Source: Pontiella sulfatireligans
GTDB lineage: Bacteria > Verrucomicrobiota > Kiritimatiellia > Kiritimatiellales > Pontiellaceae
Direction: 5' to 3'
DNA: 64,000 bases
Assembly: GCF_900890705.1 (NCBI RefSeq)
Contig: NZ_CAAHFH010000002.1
Location: 124,001 to 188,000, forward strand
Shown here: positions 16,759 to 25,844 of the stretch, piece after piece
Layout: the number at the start of each line of letters is the position of its first letter
How positions within the stretch are numbered: position 1 is the stretch's first letter
Notes under the pieces: model-generated
The model's input: the letters and a program-made list of their open reading frames with translations, nothing else
The model's database searches: none
What the model was told of the DNA's origin: nothing
Made by a program: the position numbers and the translations under genes

Positions 16759-19017
16759 CTACACCAGTTCGCAGGCCCCGCCGGCGCAAGCAATTTCGCC
16801 CTGCGGGTTGGTGCTGTCTTCCTGCTCGTTCATCAGCGTGAAATCGACCGAGCGGAAGTTTGCGATCAGCTCATTCCACAGGGTTTCATCCTGCGCCGTC
16901 ACCACTTCTTCGTGCGGTGCCTGCTGATAGAGTTTGTCGCCGGAAGACGCCAGCATGCTGATGCCGGTAAAGTCGGCCCGGTTTTCCCAGATATACTCCG
17001 CCACATCGTCCCACTCGCCTTCGCGCACGCTCAGGGTGTTGGAAACATTATGGTAAAGGCCCGGATTCATTTCCGGACGCGCCGTGCCCGGCACCACCCA
17101 GTTTTGCTGCGTGGAGTGCACATGTCCGAGCAAATCCATCGCCGACATCTCGCTGCGCAGAATCGCTTCATCCGGCGCTTCAACGCAGAAGGTGATGACA
17201 TCGTCGGTCTTGTTCGCGCTCCAGACCGACTCTTCGCACATGTGCGGATTCTGTTCATTGAAGTGCACATAAACCGGATCGGTTTTGTTGGCCTGTACGC
17301 GGCGGAAATAGCGGCGCGCGTGGCGCGGGTGGATGCCCGAAGCCGTACCGAGCAGCAGCGAAGTCGATCCAGCCGGCTTGACACAGGTCAAACGGGCGGC
17401 GGGTTCGGTGCCGAGTTTCAGCGAAATTTCACGGTTCACCTCAATGGCATACTTGGCCATCTTTTGCTGCATCACCGGATCCAGCGTGATCGCCGGCGAG
17501 TCCATCATGCCGGTGATCGATACGCCCAAGAGCGCCTCGCGGCGGCAAAGCTTTTCGGTAGTGCTTCCCAAATACGGGAAGTCGGTGTATCCGGCCTGGC
17601 AGGTTCCGATAATCGTGGCGGCGCGCACTGCAATGCGGAAATCCTCTTCCGACTGCAGGCGGGCGCCGTTGATTTCGGTCAGGTTGCAGAACTGCCAACC
17701 GGACTCGATCGTTACATTGCCTTCCTTGTCCTTCACTTCAAGATGCGGGTTAAGGCCGATCTCGCAGCACGGATTGCAGCCGTGCGAGAGGTCGTTGGCG
17801 AAATAGAAGCCCGGCTCGCCCCACTCCTTCTGTTTGGTGAAGATGCGCAGGAACTGCGCTTTAGAGGTTTCGTCGCGGATCAGCTTCACCGAGTTGTTGG
17901 AACGCCCGCGCTGCGGGTTTTCCTCAAACCAGTTGCCGCGTTTGGCGTTCATCATTTCGCCGTCGTCGGCCGAGAAGAGGCAGATTGTCGCGCTGCGTCG
18001 AACGCCGCCGGCAATCACGGCGTCGGCCGCATGCATCATGATGTCGTAGGCTTCGATCGGCTTGAGCTTCCGCCCCATCGCAATGTCGAGAATGTTGCGG
18101 GCACGCTCCAAAGCGCGGCGCAGCGGCACATGGCCGGGGGCGCGGCCGCCCGAAGTGGCCAGCAAGCTGCCCCGATGGCGGATTTGCGAATAGTTAAACT
18201 CGACGAGATAGCCATCCACATAGCTGAGCATCAGCTCCTGCATGGCATCCGCCCAGCCCTCAATGGTGTCCGGAACGTTGAAGTGGCGCACCGTGCCTTC
18301 ATCAACGGAGGCGGCCAGCGCCGGAAGCTTTTCAACGTGTTCGAACTCAACGCTGAAGCCGACGCCCGTTCCGCAGAGCAGCAAGAAGAGGCCATCGCGG
18401 AAGAATTCAATGCGGTCGCAGATGCCGAACGTGCAGTTGTACATGCGGGCATGGTTCTTTTCGATGGCCGGTCCGGCAAACTGCATGGAGCGCATCGAAG
18501 GCAGGCAACGCCTTTCCAGCACCTGTTCGAACGCCCAGTTGATGTCTTCGGAGGCTTTCGGATAGCGACGCAGGTGCATGTCGCGCACCCGGACAACGGC
18601 TTCGGGGAAGGTTTCGCGACGACCAAGGTCCTGAAGGTAGCGGGCATAGCGGCTAACCAGCATGTAGTCCTGAATGGCGGAGGCATCGGGACGCAGGCGC
18701 TGGTTGCGGGCCTTTTTGTGCTCTTCGCGGTAGAGGATGAATGCGCGGGCCACGTCGTAGAGGCCGGCCCCCATCAGCTGCTGCTCGACGAGGTCCTGAA
18801 TGTCCTCCACGTCCACTTCGTTCTGCCCGCGGTGGGCATAGCCCTTGACGATGTTGTCAAGGCGCTCGGTGATGCTGTTAATGATTGTTTTCAGGTGCGG
18901 CTGGACGTCGCCCTCGGATTTGGTCGCGCTTTGGACAGCCTTTTCAATGGCTTTGTAGATTTTTGTTTCGTCGTATTCAACGCTAGCGGCGTCGCGCTTT
19001 TTTACTTTGATTACCAT
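16759..19017 (-). CDS. nrdJ: Adenosylcobalamin-dependent ribonucleotide reductase (class II)
   Basis: Reduces ribonucleotides to deoxyribonucleotides with coenzyme B12, independent of oxygen. 752 residues from the ATG at 19017 (MVIKVKKRDAASVEYDETKI, an ATP-cone-like start preceded by GGGAAATGATGCC). Family blocks include MYNCTFGICDR with a redox cysteine, LLCGTGVGFSVEFEHV, GGRAPGHVPLRRAL, the finger-loop region GCNPCCEIGLNPHLEV with the thiyl cysteine, and FCNLTEINGARL. The C-terminus CAGGACELV has the two swinging-arm cysteines spaced as in the monomeric Lactobacillus-type reductase. Upstream lie two NrdR-type boxes. No cobalamin riboswitch is visible. Earlier in-frame start codons (up to 19131) overlap the operator boxes and were rejected. 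Confidence 0.92.
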   Translation of the reverse strand: MVIKVKKRDAASVEYDETKIYKAIEKAVQSATKSEGDVQPHLKTIINSITERLDNIVKGYAHRGQNEVDVEDIQDLVEQQLMGAGLYDVARAFILYREEHKKARNQRLRPDASAIQDYMLVSRYARYLQDLGRRETFPEAVVRVRDMHLRRYPKASEDINWAFEQVLERRCLPSMRSMQFAGPAIEKNHARMYNCTFGICDRIEFFRDGLFLLLCGTGVGFSVEFEHVEKLPALAASVDEGTVRHFNVPDTIEGWADAMQELMLSYVDGYLVEFNYSQIRHRGSLLATSGGRAPGHVPLRRALERARNILDIAMGRKLKPIEAYDIMMHAADAVIAGGVRRSATICLFSADDGEMMNAKRGNWFEENPQRGRSNNSVKLIRDETSKAQFLRIFTKQKEWGEPGFYFANDLSHGCNPCCEIGLNPHLEVKDKEGNVTIESGWQFCNLTEINGARLQSEEDFRIAVRAATIIGTCQAGYTDFPYLGSTTEKLCRREALLGVSITGMMDSPAITLDPVMQQKMAKYAIEVNREISLKLGTEPAARLTCVKPAGSTSLLLGTASGIHPRHARRYFRRVQANKTDPVYVHFNEQNPHMCEESVWSANKTDDVITFCVEAPDEAILRSEMSAMDLLGHVHSTQQNWVVPGTARPEMNPGLYHNVSNTLSVREGEWDDVAEYIWENRADFTGISMLASSGDKLYQQAPHEEVVTAQDETLWNELIANFRSVDFTLMNEQEDSTNPQGEIACAGGACELV

Positions 19018-19094
19018 GGCATCATTTCCCTTTTGTAAAAGTGTGGTTTGGCCGTTGTCAGCCGTGGTTTTCAGGAAAAGGCGGATGCAATTAC

Positions 19095-19141
19095 CCACAA
19101 TATGTAGTGCTCTCCCAAAACAAATGCACAATATATGGTTG
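19095..19141 (-). promoter_or_regulatory. Tandem NrdR boxes upstream of nrdJ
   Basis: CCACAATATGTAGTGC (19095-19110) and GCACAATATATGGTTG (19126-19141) both resemble the NrdR operator ACACWATATATWGTGT. Their start-to-start distance is 31 bp, three helical turns, the spacing NrdR needs to bind both as one unit. They lie 78-124 bp upstream of the nrdJ start. NrdR itself is not in the window. Confidence 0.85.
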
Positions 19142-19204
19142 ATTTGCCCATTGGTAGGAAAAAATTAAAAAAACCCGTTTCCGGTGGCGAAACCGGCGTT
19201 TTTC

Positions 19205-20938
19205 CTAGTAATTCAGCCGCTCGATGCGCGTCTTAAGTTTTTCGGCGTCCTTGGTGTCGCCATTGTTCTCGTAGGCGGTGGAGAGCAGTTTCAGGAGCCC
19301 TTGCTCATAGGCGGGAGGGAAATTATAGCCTTTAATCAAATCATCGACATACCCTTCAAGAAAACGGACCGCTTCCTTGGTCTGCCCCGACTGTTTCGTC
19401 AGCTTGATGTAGTCGCGGATCATTCCGAAAACCTTGCTGCCCTGATCCTGCTGGTCGTCGAGCAGCTGCTCCAACTCCTTGCGCGCCTTCTTAAAATCCC
19501 CCGCAGCCACGATCTGCTTGATCCGCTGGTTTTCAAAGGAGCGGGAGAGGTCGTCGCGGTCGTCGTCCACCGCCCCGGCGAGGCTGCGCACCAATTGGTC
19601 GGCCTCTTCATTCCGGCCCGCCTTGCGCAGGCTCTTCTCTATCTGCTTCCCCGAGGCCACCAAAATATCCGGATATTTCCGGAAGGCATCCTTCATTTCA
19701 TAAAACAACCCGGCCAGCCCGGCATAATCCCCCTGGGCCATCAGCAGCTGCCGCTCGATCTCCCACGGACGCATCGCGCGTTTGGTCAGCGCTCTGGCCC
19801 GGCGGGCGCAACGCAGGGCATTCGCCGGATCGCGCGTCAAGAGCACCTCGGCCACCGAGATGTAGGCGCTCGCCTGCGCCGCATCGGACGAATGCAGCGA
19901 ATGCTCGCAGGTATATTCAACGTCGTGGTCGGTCATCTGCCGGCGCGTCTGAGGGTTGACCGCATATCCGGTGGTGTATTGCTGCCCTTGATAACGGCCG
20001 ACATCGAGCACCCAGTCGCCGGGCGCCTTCATAAAGGAAAACCAGGCGTGGTTGGCGCTTGTGCCCGAACCGCGGAAATAGATGGCCGGAATGCCGTGCG
20101 CCCGGGCGGTCAGCACCGCGTAATAAGCCTGATCGACGCAAATCCCGCCCTGCCGCTGAATATTCTGCAGCGTATAGACGCCCTTGTCCCACGAAAAGCG
20201 CGACCCCTGCAGGCGCGCATGGTCGTAGGCAATTTCACTGTATTTTTCGCCCCAGCGCGAAAGCGAGCCGTCGGCGTTCGCACGCGCCCACTCCAGCTCG
20301 CTGACCGGCGCCGGAACATGCACCACAAACACCAGCTCTGAAACACCCAGATTTTCATAATCGATTTTGGCCTGGCCGCTTGAATAAAGCGCTTTGAAAT
20401 AGTCGTACAGCGCAACTGGATCGGGCTTGTACGGCAGCAGGTTTTTCCCCTGCTGGCCATGCATGCGCGTCTTTCCGGGATGGTCCAGCACCAGCGAAAT
20501 CGCCAGCATCAGCTCAAAATATTCATCACACCCCGCCGGATCATGCTTGCGCAGCTGCGTCAGCAGCTTCATGCACGCCTCCGCCTTGTCCTGCGGTGCA
20601 AACGCATCGACCACCGAGTGCAGCCGGCTCCCCGACCCCAGAATCCACGTCGCTGTTTCCGGAGGCACCGCCGCCTTTTGCGAAAGCTGCAAAAAACGAA
20701 TGCATTCCGCCGTGGCGGCCAGTTGCGCCAAATCGCGCGAACCCATCCGCGAGGTTTTGCCCAGCTGCTGGCTCAAATAGGCCGCCATTTTTTCGATGCC
20801 CTCCGCCTGCCGGCTCTCCAGCACATACTCCAGCGACGCAGAACGCACCTGTTCAGCCGACGGAGCGGCCTGCACCGCGACCGCCGCCAAACACAGAAAC
20901 CAAATCACCCGCACGGATGTATTATGCCTCAACATCAT
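19205..20938 (-). CDS. Secreted transglutaminase-like protein with C-terminal helical (TPR-like) region
   Basis: 577 residues from the second of two ATGs near 20938, preceded by GGGGAAAAGCG; the longer frame to 21151 lacks a ribosome site. An N-terminal signal peptide (MMLRHNTSVRVIWFLCLAAV, cleaved after VQA) sends it across the inner membrane. The transglutaminase/peptidase-like core has C267 in GGICVDQAYYAVLTARA, H297 in SANHAWFSF and D312 in WVLDVGRY, a complete catalytic triad. Residues after about 370 are helical and read like TPR units (LRCARRARALTKRAM, AGLAGLFYEMKDAFRKYPDI). Such proteins may cross-link or hydrolyse proteins at the cell surface; the substrate is unknown. It stands alone, 63 bp upstream of the NrdR boxes. 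Confidence 0.8.
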   Translation of the reverse strand: MMLRHNTSVRVIWFLCLAAVAVQAAPSAEQVRSASLEYVLESRQAEGIEKMAAYLSQQLGKTSRMGSRDLAQLAATAECIRFLQLSQKAAVPPETATWILGSGSRLHSVVDAFAPQDKAEACMKLLTQLRKHDPAGCDEYFELMLAISLVLDHPGKTRMHGQQGKNLLPYKPDPVALYDYFKALYSSGQAKIDYENLGVSELVFVVHVPAPVSELEWARANADGSLSRWGEKYSEIAYDHARLQGSRFSWDKGVYTLQNIQRQGGICVDQAYYAVLTARAHGIPAIYFRGSGTSANHAWFSFMKAPGDWVLDVGRYQGQQYTTGYAVNPQTRRQMTDHDVEYTCEHSLHSSDAAQASAYISVAEVLLTRDPANALRCARRARALTKRAMRPWEIERQLLMAQGDYAGLAGLFYEMKDAFRKYPDILVASGKQIEKSLRKAGRNEEADQLVRSLAGAVDDDRDDLSRSFENQRIKQIVAAGDFKKARKELEQLLDDQQDQGSKVFGMIRDYIKLTKQSGQTKEAVRFLEGYVDDLIKGYNFPPAYEQGLLKLLSTAYENNGDTKDAEKLKTRIERLNY

Positions 20939-21116
20939 TTCGCTTTTCCCCGTAAGCATTGAACCGGTTAGCTTATAGTCCGCATCAGCAAACTTTTCAG
21001 CACAATTCAAACGGCCTCTTGCACTCAGCACATTTCCTCTCCACCCATTCGCCCGTGATAGGGTTAAACCCCATGGCGCTCGGGCGGCCAAATACCAGAT
21101 TCGTCTTCCTTGCTGT

Positions 21117-22174
21117 TCATTCGTGGCGATCTTTATCGCGCGACGACTCAACCTGTTTCATAACCCGGTCAAAGTCAGATTCGATACGCTGGGTCGTATT
21201 AAATTTTTCATATTCGGTGAAGGCCTTTTCCTCGGCTGTCTTACGCGAAACCGTTCCGAAATCCTCCAGAACCTTGTATTCATTGAACTCCAGAAACCGG
21301 TTTACGCTATCCGCAAAGCGCTCCATGGTGAACGTATTCCGACGCTCGATGATCCCCTCGATATAGTCAAAAAAGGCGGATACCGTCCGCTCCAGCTTTT
21401 TGATCTCGTCTTCGGATAAATAGTTCTTTCCCACGATCGCATCTGATTTAAGTATGCGTCCATCAGGGGCGTTCTTATAGGTCATCATGCCCATAACGGT
21501 TTTTCCGCGTCTGCGCTCAGGTAGATGATTTCCGACGCGGTGCGTCCGGTGATCGCATAGTGGAATTTATCCTGCACGTGCGCGTAGAATTGGCGGGTCA
21601 ATTCCGACTTGGGATCATAGTCGATGCTGCACTCGGCAAAGATATCGGTAATCTGCTGATAGATTCGGCGCTCGCTGGCACGGATGGACCGTATGCGCTC
21701 AAGCAACTCCCGGAAATAGTCCTGCCCGAAGTAGCGCCCGTTTTTCAGGCGCTCATCATCCATGGCAAAGCCCTTGGTAATGTATTCTTTAAGCAGTTGC
21801 GTCGCCCAAATGCGGAACTGGGTGGCGCGGGAGGAGTTAACCCGGTAGCCAACGGAAATAATGGCATCCAGATTATAAAACTTGGTTTTCTGTGCCTGCG
21901 TTTTCCCTTTAATGGCTCCGTGCGGAGTGGTTGTTTCCAAAATGGAAACAACCACTTTTTCCTCCAACTCACCGCTCTCAAAGATGTTTGCGAGATGCTT
22001 GGAAATTGCCGGCACTCCGACCCCGAAAAGCGCAGCAATTAGCTTTTGTGGCATCCAGACCGTCTCGTCGTGCAGGACACATTCAACCTTCACCTGTCCA
22101 TCCGGCGCGGTATAAAGCAGGAAGTCCGTCACCTCATCCCGAGTGGTCAGCTTGCGTTCGTTGTTTTCACTCAT
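21117..22174 (-). pseudogene. RhuM-family protein, frameshifted
   Basis: Two abutting frames together make one RhuM-family protein. The first (22174-21485, 229 residues) has TPDGQVKVECVLHDETVWMP-like DNA-binding N-terminal features, VGYRVNSSRATQFRIWAT and ends AEKPLWA. The second (21494-21117) continues with MGMMTYKNAPDGRILKSD and IKKLERTVSAFFDYIEGIIE. An intact member reads straight through this join, so one base is missing or extra near the run of five A at about 21496-21500. RhuM proteins were first named in Salmonella pathogenicity island 3 and are common in mobile regions; function is unproven. It could be a real pseudogene, a sequencing error or a programmed shift. It marks the start of the accessory region. 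Confidence 0.8.
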
Positions 22175-22679
22175 AACACAATCCTTTTTTGGACCACGAA
22201 TGGACGCGAATAGACACTAATGCCACCCATCTAATGGGTGTTCCTTTTCCCGGAATCGCTCGGCTTAATCCCAAATTCTAAAATTCTCGACTGAACCATT
22301 TTCTAAGATTCATAGGCTGACCCTTTTGCCTTATTTTTCCTCAAAATCATTCTACTCTCCCCGCACACGATGACCCCATTAGTTCCTTCCATTCTCACTT
22401 CTATCCATTTTGCGTTCCTTAACGGATGATCCTCTACGCCCTATTCATCAGGGAGTTGACAGAACCAGTGATAACAGGACTATTTTTTGACCGCAGCATG
22501 AAAATGGTCCTGTTATCAATAGTCTTGTTAAAATCTCTGCTGCGAAGCCACGTTAGCTTATACAGATTATAAATACGCTTTTCAGCTAGAAACCTAAAAA
22601 CTCCGCGCCACCGCAGTAAAAATCATTCTGCCACCAAATTATTCTGCCTAATCCTCCCTGATTCGGGTTTACTCCCTAC
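22175..22679. other. Non-coding region upstream of the glycosyltransferase
   Basis: 505 bp without a supported gene. It starts with a GGACCACGAATGGACGCG-type stretch, a kind of low-complexity intergenic sequence seen in many PVC genomes. It holds an AGGCTGACCCTTTTG motif (about 22315) that belongs to the CTGACCC family recurring at junctions through this region, and the perfect inverted repeat listed separately. Confidence 0.5.
22469..22518. repeat. Perfect 12-bp inverted repeat
   Basis: TGATAACAGGAC (22469-22480) and GTCCTGTTATCA (22507-22518) are exact inverted copies separated by 26 bp that include a T-run and TTTTTTGACC. It could be a hairpin in RNA, an operator pair, or the ends of a decayed element; no coding sequence lies inside. 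Confidence 0.75.
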
Positions 22680-23669
22680 ATGAAAGTTTCAGTCGTCATG
22701 CCGGTGTACAATGCCGAGGACACGGTGCTCCAAACTCTGGAGAGCCTGCGCGCACAAACATTCCAATCCATGGAAATTATTGTGGTCAACGACGGCTCGA
22801 CCGACGGGACGCTGGATATCCTGCGGGCGCTGCCGGACATCAAGCTGCTCGACCATTCGCACCGCGGCATTGTCCCGGCGCTGAACGACGGGCTGGCCTC
22901 CGCCAGCGGCGAATACATTGCCCGCATGGATGCCGACGACCTTTGCCACCCGGAGCGCATCGAGCAGCAGGCTTCGTTTCTCGACGCTTATCCCGACATC
23001 GGAATGGCCGGGTGCCGCGTCGGGTTTGGCGGCGACCGCGAAAAACAGGCGGGCTATGCGGCCTACGTCGACTGGATCAATTCGCTGATCGAGCCGGACG
23101 ACATCGCGCTCAACCGCTTTATCGAATCGCCCTTCGCCCACCCGTCGATCATGTTCCGGCGCGAGCTGTTCGAGCAGTTCGGCGCCTACCGCGACGGCCC
23201 GTTCCCGGAGGACTACGAGCTGTGGCTGCGCTGGATGGCCAACGGCGTGAAGGCTGGCAAGATCGATCAGCAGCTCGTCACCTGGAACGATCCGCCCGGC
23301 CGCCTTTCGCGCACCGACGAGCGCTACAGCATCGACGCCTTCTACAAAACCAAGGCTGAATACCTTTTCCAATGGCTGGAGCACCACAACCCTCACCACC
23401 CCGAAGTCATCGTCTGGGGCGCGGGCAGAGTCACCCGCAAAAGGGTCGCCATTCTGGAGCAATACGGAATACGCATTACGCAATACATCGACATCAAATC
23501 CCGCCAACTCAACTGCGGCACGCCGGTCATCCAGCCCTCGGAAATCCCTGATCCCAAAACCTGCTTCGTGCTGCCGATGGTTGGCAAGCGTGGCGTCCGC
23601 GAATTAATCCGCCCCATATTGAACGAGCGTGGATTTACGGAAGGAATCAATTGCATCTTTGCAGCGTAG
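22680..23669 (+). CDS. Family 2 glycosyltransferase with C-terminal nucleotide-binding-like domain
   Basis: 329 residues. The GT2 (GT-A) domain fills about residues 1-230: MKVSVVMPVYNAEDTVLQTL, VVNDGSTDGTLDIL, and the metal-binding DxD region YIARMDADDLCHPER, then a DYELWLRW acceptor-side block. From about 240 the sequence VIVWGAGRVTRKRVAILEQY looks like a Rossmann-type GxGxxT motif, an unusual fusion partner. It should transfer a sugar from a nucleotide donor to a cell-surface glycan; donor and acceptor are unknown. A second copy of its last two thirds lies at 30186-30802, with the likeness starting abruptly at 23052. The gene is isolated. Confidence 0.85.
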   Translation: MKVSVVMPVYNAEDTVLQTLESLRAQTFQSMEIIVVNDGSTDGTLDILRALPDIKLLDHSHRGIVPALNDGLASASGEYIARMDADDLCHPERIEQQASFLDAYPDIGMAGCRVGFGGDREKQAGYAAYVDWINSLIEPDDIALNRFIESPFAHPSIMFRRELFEQFGAYRDGPFPEDYELWLRWMANGVKAGKIDQQLVTWNDPPGRLSRTDERYSIDAFYKTKAEYLFQWLEHHNPHHPEVIVWGAGRVTRKRVAILEQYGIRITQYIDIKSRQLNCGTPVIQPSEIPDPKTCFVLPMVGKRGVRELIRPILNERGFTEGINCIFAA

Positions 23670-23687
23670 CCAATCCTCCCCTCATAC

Positions 23688-23725
23688 TGATGCTGCGGCC
23701 GCGCAGCGGTGCACAGCAATGGATT
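23688..23725 (+). pseudogene. 38-bp remnant identical to part of a transglutaminase gene
   Basis: Bases 23688-23725 are identical to 56051-56088, where they encode [13 protein letters not shown] of a transglutaminase N-terminal region. Here the likeness stops at once on both sides and no gene can be read. The rest of the gap to 23975 holds a stretch (about 23804-23840) repeated at 25570-25606, a GGGCCGACCCTTCC junction motif (about 23849) and a TTTTTCCAATGCTTGGAA palindrome (about 23877). Confidence 0.75.
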
Positions 23726-23975
23726 ACCCGTGAAGGGATTCTCCGTTTTTCACCACCCGCTGCGCTGGAGGGCACGGAGAGCAAAGAGATATTCCACGCA
23801 TTGGAACAAATATCCCCTTCGTCAAAGCCCGATTACTAAATTCACGGGCCGACCCTTCCGACAGCTGGACGCAGATTTTTCCAATGCTTGGAAGATGCGA
23901 CTCAGTTTTTCGATGTTACGATTACAATGTCTGCGACGCTTTAAACGTCATATTGGAACATTGAATGAGGTACAT

Positions 23976-25475
23976 ATGAAAAAAAGATATGTCACATTTA
24001 CGCATCTATTCACACTGCTTGTGCCGTTCTGTTGCGGCGCAGCAGAATCCAATCTGCCGAAGAATCCGGGGTTCGAAACGGAAACTCTTCCCGTCGCATC
24101 CGGGATCGTCTCGGTGGTTGCCGCTCTGCCGCAGACGGAAACCGGCACCTCCCCCGTTTTCGAGACCGAAACCGTGGCGGTACCGGACGGCGTCCTCCGA
24201 TGGCCGCTCGGCAGCAGCCCGGTCTGGATCATCGAAGGCAACCTGCCCGGCCAGCGCGGCCTGGAGCCGGAAAATTCCCCGTTCGGCATCCATCCGGCAA
24301 CCGTGCCTGGCGGGGGCTATGCCAGTGCAAATGAAATCGGGATAGACTGGGAGCGCGCGGGCAAGTACTTCATGTGGGTTTTGTCAGAGCCTGATCTGAA
24401 TGGCATCTACGACTGGGCGGGCTACGACCTCTATTTCCATAATGTGCCCTCCGGAATGCAGGTCATGAAGAATATCACCGTCGCCCACAACAGCATGGTG
24501 AAGGTAGCCGATCGCAGAACAGATCAATCGCAGGACAACCGTCGGAAGCTCGATATTTCGCGACATTTGGACGGCACCACCTATCGCCCCGCAGACAGCG
24601 AAGCCTACAGCCGGTGGGTTCAAGCCGCCGTGGAGCGGTATGACGGCGACGGCTCCGATGATATGCCCGGGCTGGCAAACCCGGTCAAATACTGGCAGGT
24701 CGACAACGAACCGCCGCGCAGGCGCGAGGGCTACGCCGACCTTGTGCGCATCACATATTCAGCCATCAAAGAGGCCGATCCAACTGCACAGGTACTGCTC
24801 GGCGGACTGGAACTCCCCGCAGATGAACGATCCCTCAAAAACTGGGAACGAACCCAATTGCCGATCCTGCGCGAACTCAACGGGCAATCTATCGACATTC
24901 TTGATTTACACTATTTCGGCAAAGTCGGCGGCTGGCAAAACATGGCCGATGCTCTCGATCGCGTGCGCCGGGATCTTGAGGACTGCGGCTTCCCTCGCGA
25001 TCTGCCGATCTGGATCACCGAAACCGGGACCTATTCGGGAAGCCCGACCGACCGGCGCGGCGACGGCAGGGAACCCCTGCAAACCGAATCTGAGCAAGCC
25101 GCCGAGCTGCTCAAACGCTACACCGTGGCCCGCTACCTCGGCGTTGAAAAAATCTTCTGGGCATGGGGCATGATGGAAGGATTCAAACACGACGACTGCT
25201 TTTTCGACTACACCGGATTAATCTATGAGGGCCGCGGCAGCGATGATCCTGGGCGGGGGGTGAAAAAGCGGTCTTACTGGAGCTACGGGAAAATGACGGA
25301 GCTGCTCCAGTATTGGGACGGCAGCGCACCCCAAAAACTGGAAACGGCACCCAGCGTCCATGCCTACCGCTTCCGGTTGGCAGCCAATCCCGATCAGGGC
25401 ATTATTCTTGCATGGAAGGTGGAGGAGGCCGAAGAGCACAGAAAGGTTTCCCCCGCACGCGTTAGCGATCGATAA
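23976..25475 (+). CDS. Secreted TIM-barrel glycoside hydrolase (GH39/GH5-like, clan A)
   Basis: 499 residues from the ATG at 23976, which begins a signal peptide (MKKRYVTFTHLFTLLVPFCC, cleavage near AAE). The longer frame from 23709 runs through remnants and was rejected. The barrel shows the clan-A pair of glutamates: acid/base E245 in YWQVDNEPPRRREGY and nucleophile E349 in LPIWITETGTYSG, plus IDILDLHYFGKVGGW between them. It probably cleaves a polysaccharide outside the inner membrane; substrate unknown. The N-terminal 25-75 stretch has two FETET repeats. The C-terminus (EEHRKVSPARVSDR) ends abruptly where a full enzyme would usually have a further beta domain, and dispersed repeats follow, so the 3' end may be truncated. 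Confidence 0.7.
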   Translation: MKKRYVTFTHLFTLLVPFCCGAAESNLPKNPGFETETLPVASGIVSVVAALPQTETGTSPVFETETVAVPDGVLRWPLGSSPVWIIEGNLPGQRGLEPENSPFGIHPATVPGGGYASANEIGIDWERAGKYFMWVLSEPDLNGIYDWAGYDLYFHNVPSGMQVMKNITVAHNSMVKVADRRTDQSQDNRRKLDISRHLDGTTYRPADSEAYSRWVQAAVERYDGDGSDDMPGLANPVKYWQVDNEPPRRREGYADLVRITYSAIKEADPTAQVLLGGLELPADERSLKNWERTQLPILRELNGQSIDILDLHYFGKVGGWQNMADALDRVRRDLEDCGFPRDLPIWITETGTYSGSPTDRRGDGREPLQTESEQAAELLKRYTVARYLGVEKIFWAWGMMEGFKHDDCFFDYTGLIYEGRGSDDPGRGVKKRSYWSYGKMTELLQYWDGSAPQKLETAPSVHAYRFRLAANPDQGIILAWKVEEAEEHRKVSPARVSDR

Positions 25476-25569
25476 TTTTTACCGAAGGTGAAATAACGGC
25501 CAACGGGGAGTGGTTCACCATTGGAAAATTCCAAACCTCCAGTCACGCCGTAGCCTTCGCGAAGGCGGA

Positions 25570-25736
25570 TGGAACAAATATCCCCTTCGTCAAAGCCCGA
25601 TTACTAGATTACGGGACTGACCCTTCCGAAAATTTACGGACCCACCCTGTTGAAAGGCTCGCTTCGCGTGGCGACCGCGCACACGTTTTCCGCTCACCTT
25701 TCAGCGATACTTAAATCCGATAACCGACCCTTTTCC
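25570..25736. repeat. Dispersed repeats; direct repeat copy A at 25636-25736
   Basis: 25570-25606 repeats 23804-23840 (GAACAAATATCCCC onward). A CGGGACTGACCCTTCC motif follows. From 25636 to 25736 a 101-bp unit beginning ACGGACCCA and ending CCGACCCTTTT is matched with few differences at 28316-28416 in the same orientation. The two copies bracket the PIN-ASCH-ATPase operon. Confidence 0.85.
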
Positions 25737-25762
25737 CTGTTTGATATTGCACTAATTCCATA

Positions 25763-25830
25763 GGAGTGGCACCTTGACTTATGGTAGCAGGTGCCCTTCA
25801 AAAAAGGGTAATGTCAACTCCCCTTAATGT
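25763..25830 (+). promoter_or_regulatory. Highly structured leader of the PIN-ASCH-ATPase operon
   Basis: The 68 bp before the operon hold nested inverted repeats: GGCACCT/AGGTGCC (25768-25774 and 25789-25795), CCCTT/AAGGG (25794-25798 and 25804-25808), and outer arms containing TTGAC and GTCAA plus GGAG and CTCC. The two inner stems share two bases, so they are alternative rather than simultaneous. This could be an operator or an RNA switch for the operon. No known riboswitch class was recognised. Confidence 0.45.
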
Positions 25831-25844
25831 AGGTGTAAATTAAT

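Noticed and set aside
16756-19038. Plus-strand open frame of 760 codons opposite nrdJ
   Set aside because: Shadow of the GC-rich nrdJ coding strand; the minus-strand frame has the full reductase motif set.
19018-19204. Possible cobalamin riboswitch ahead of the B12-dependent nrdJ
   Set aside because: No B12-box or matching structure was found; the region is explained by NrdR boxes.
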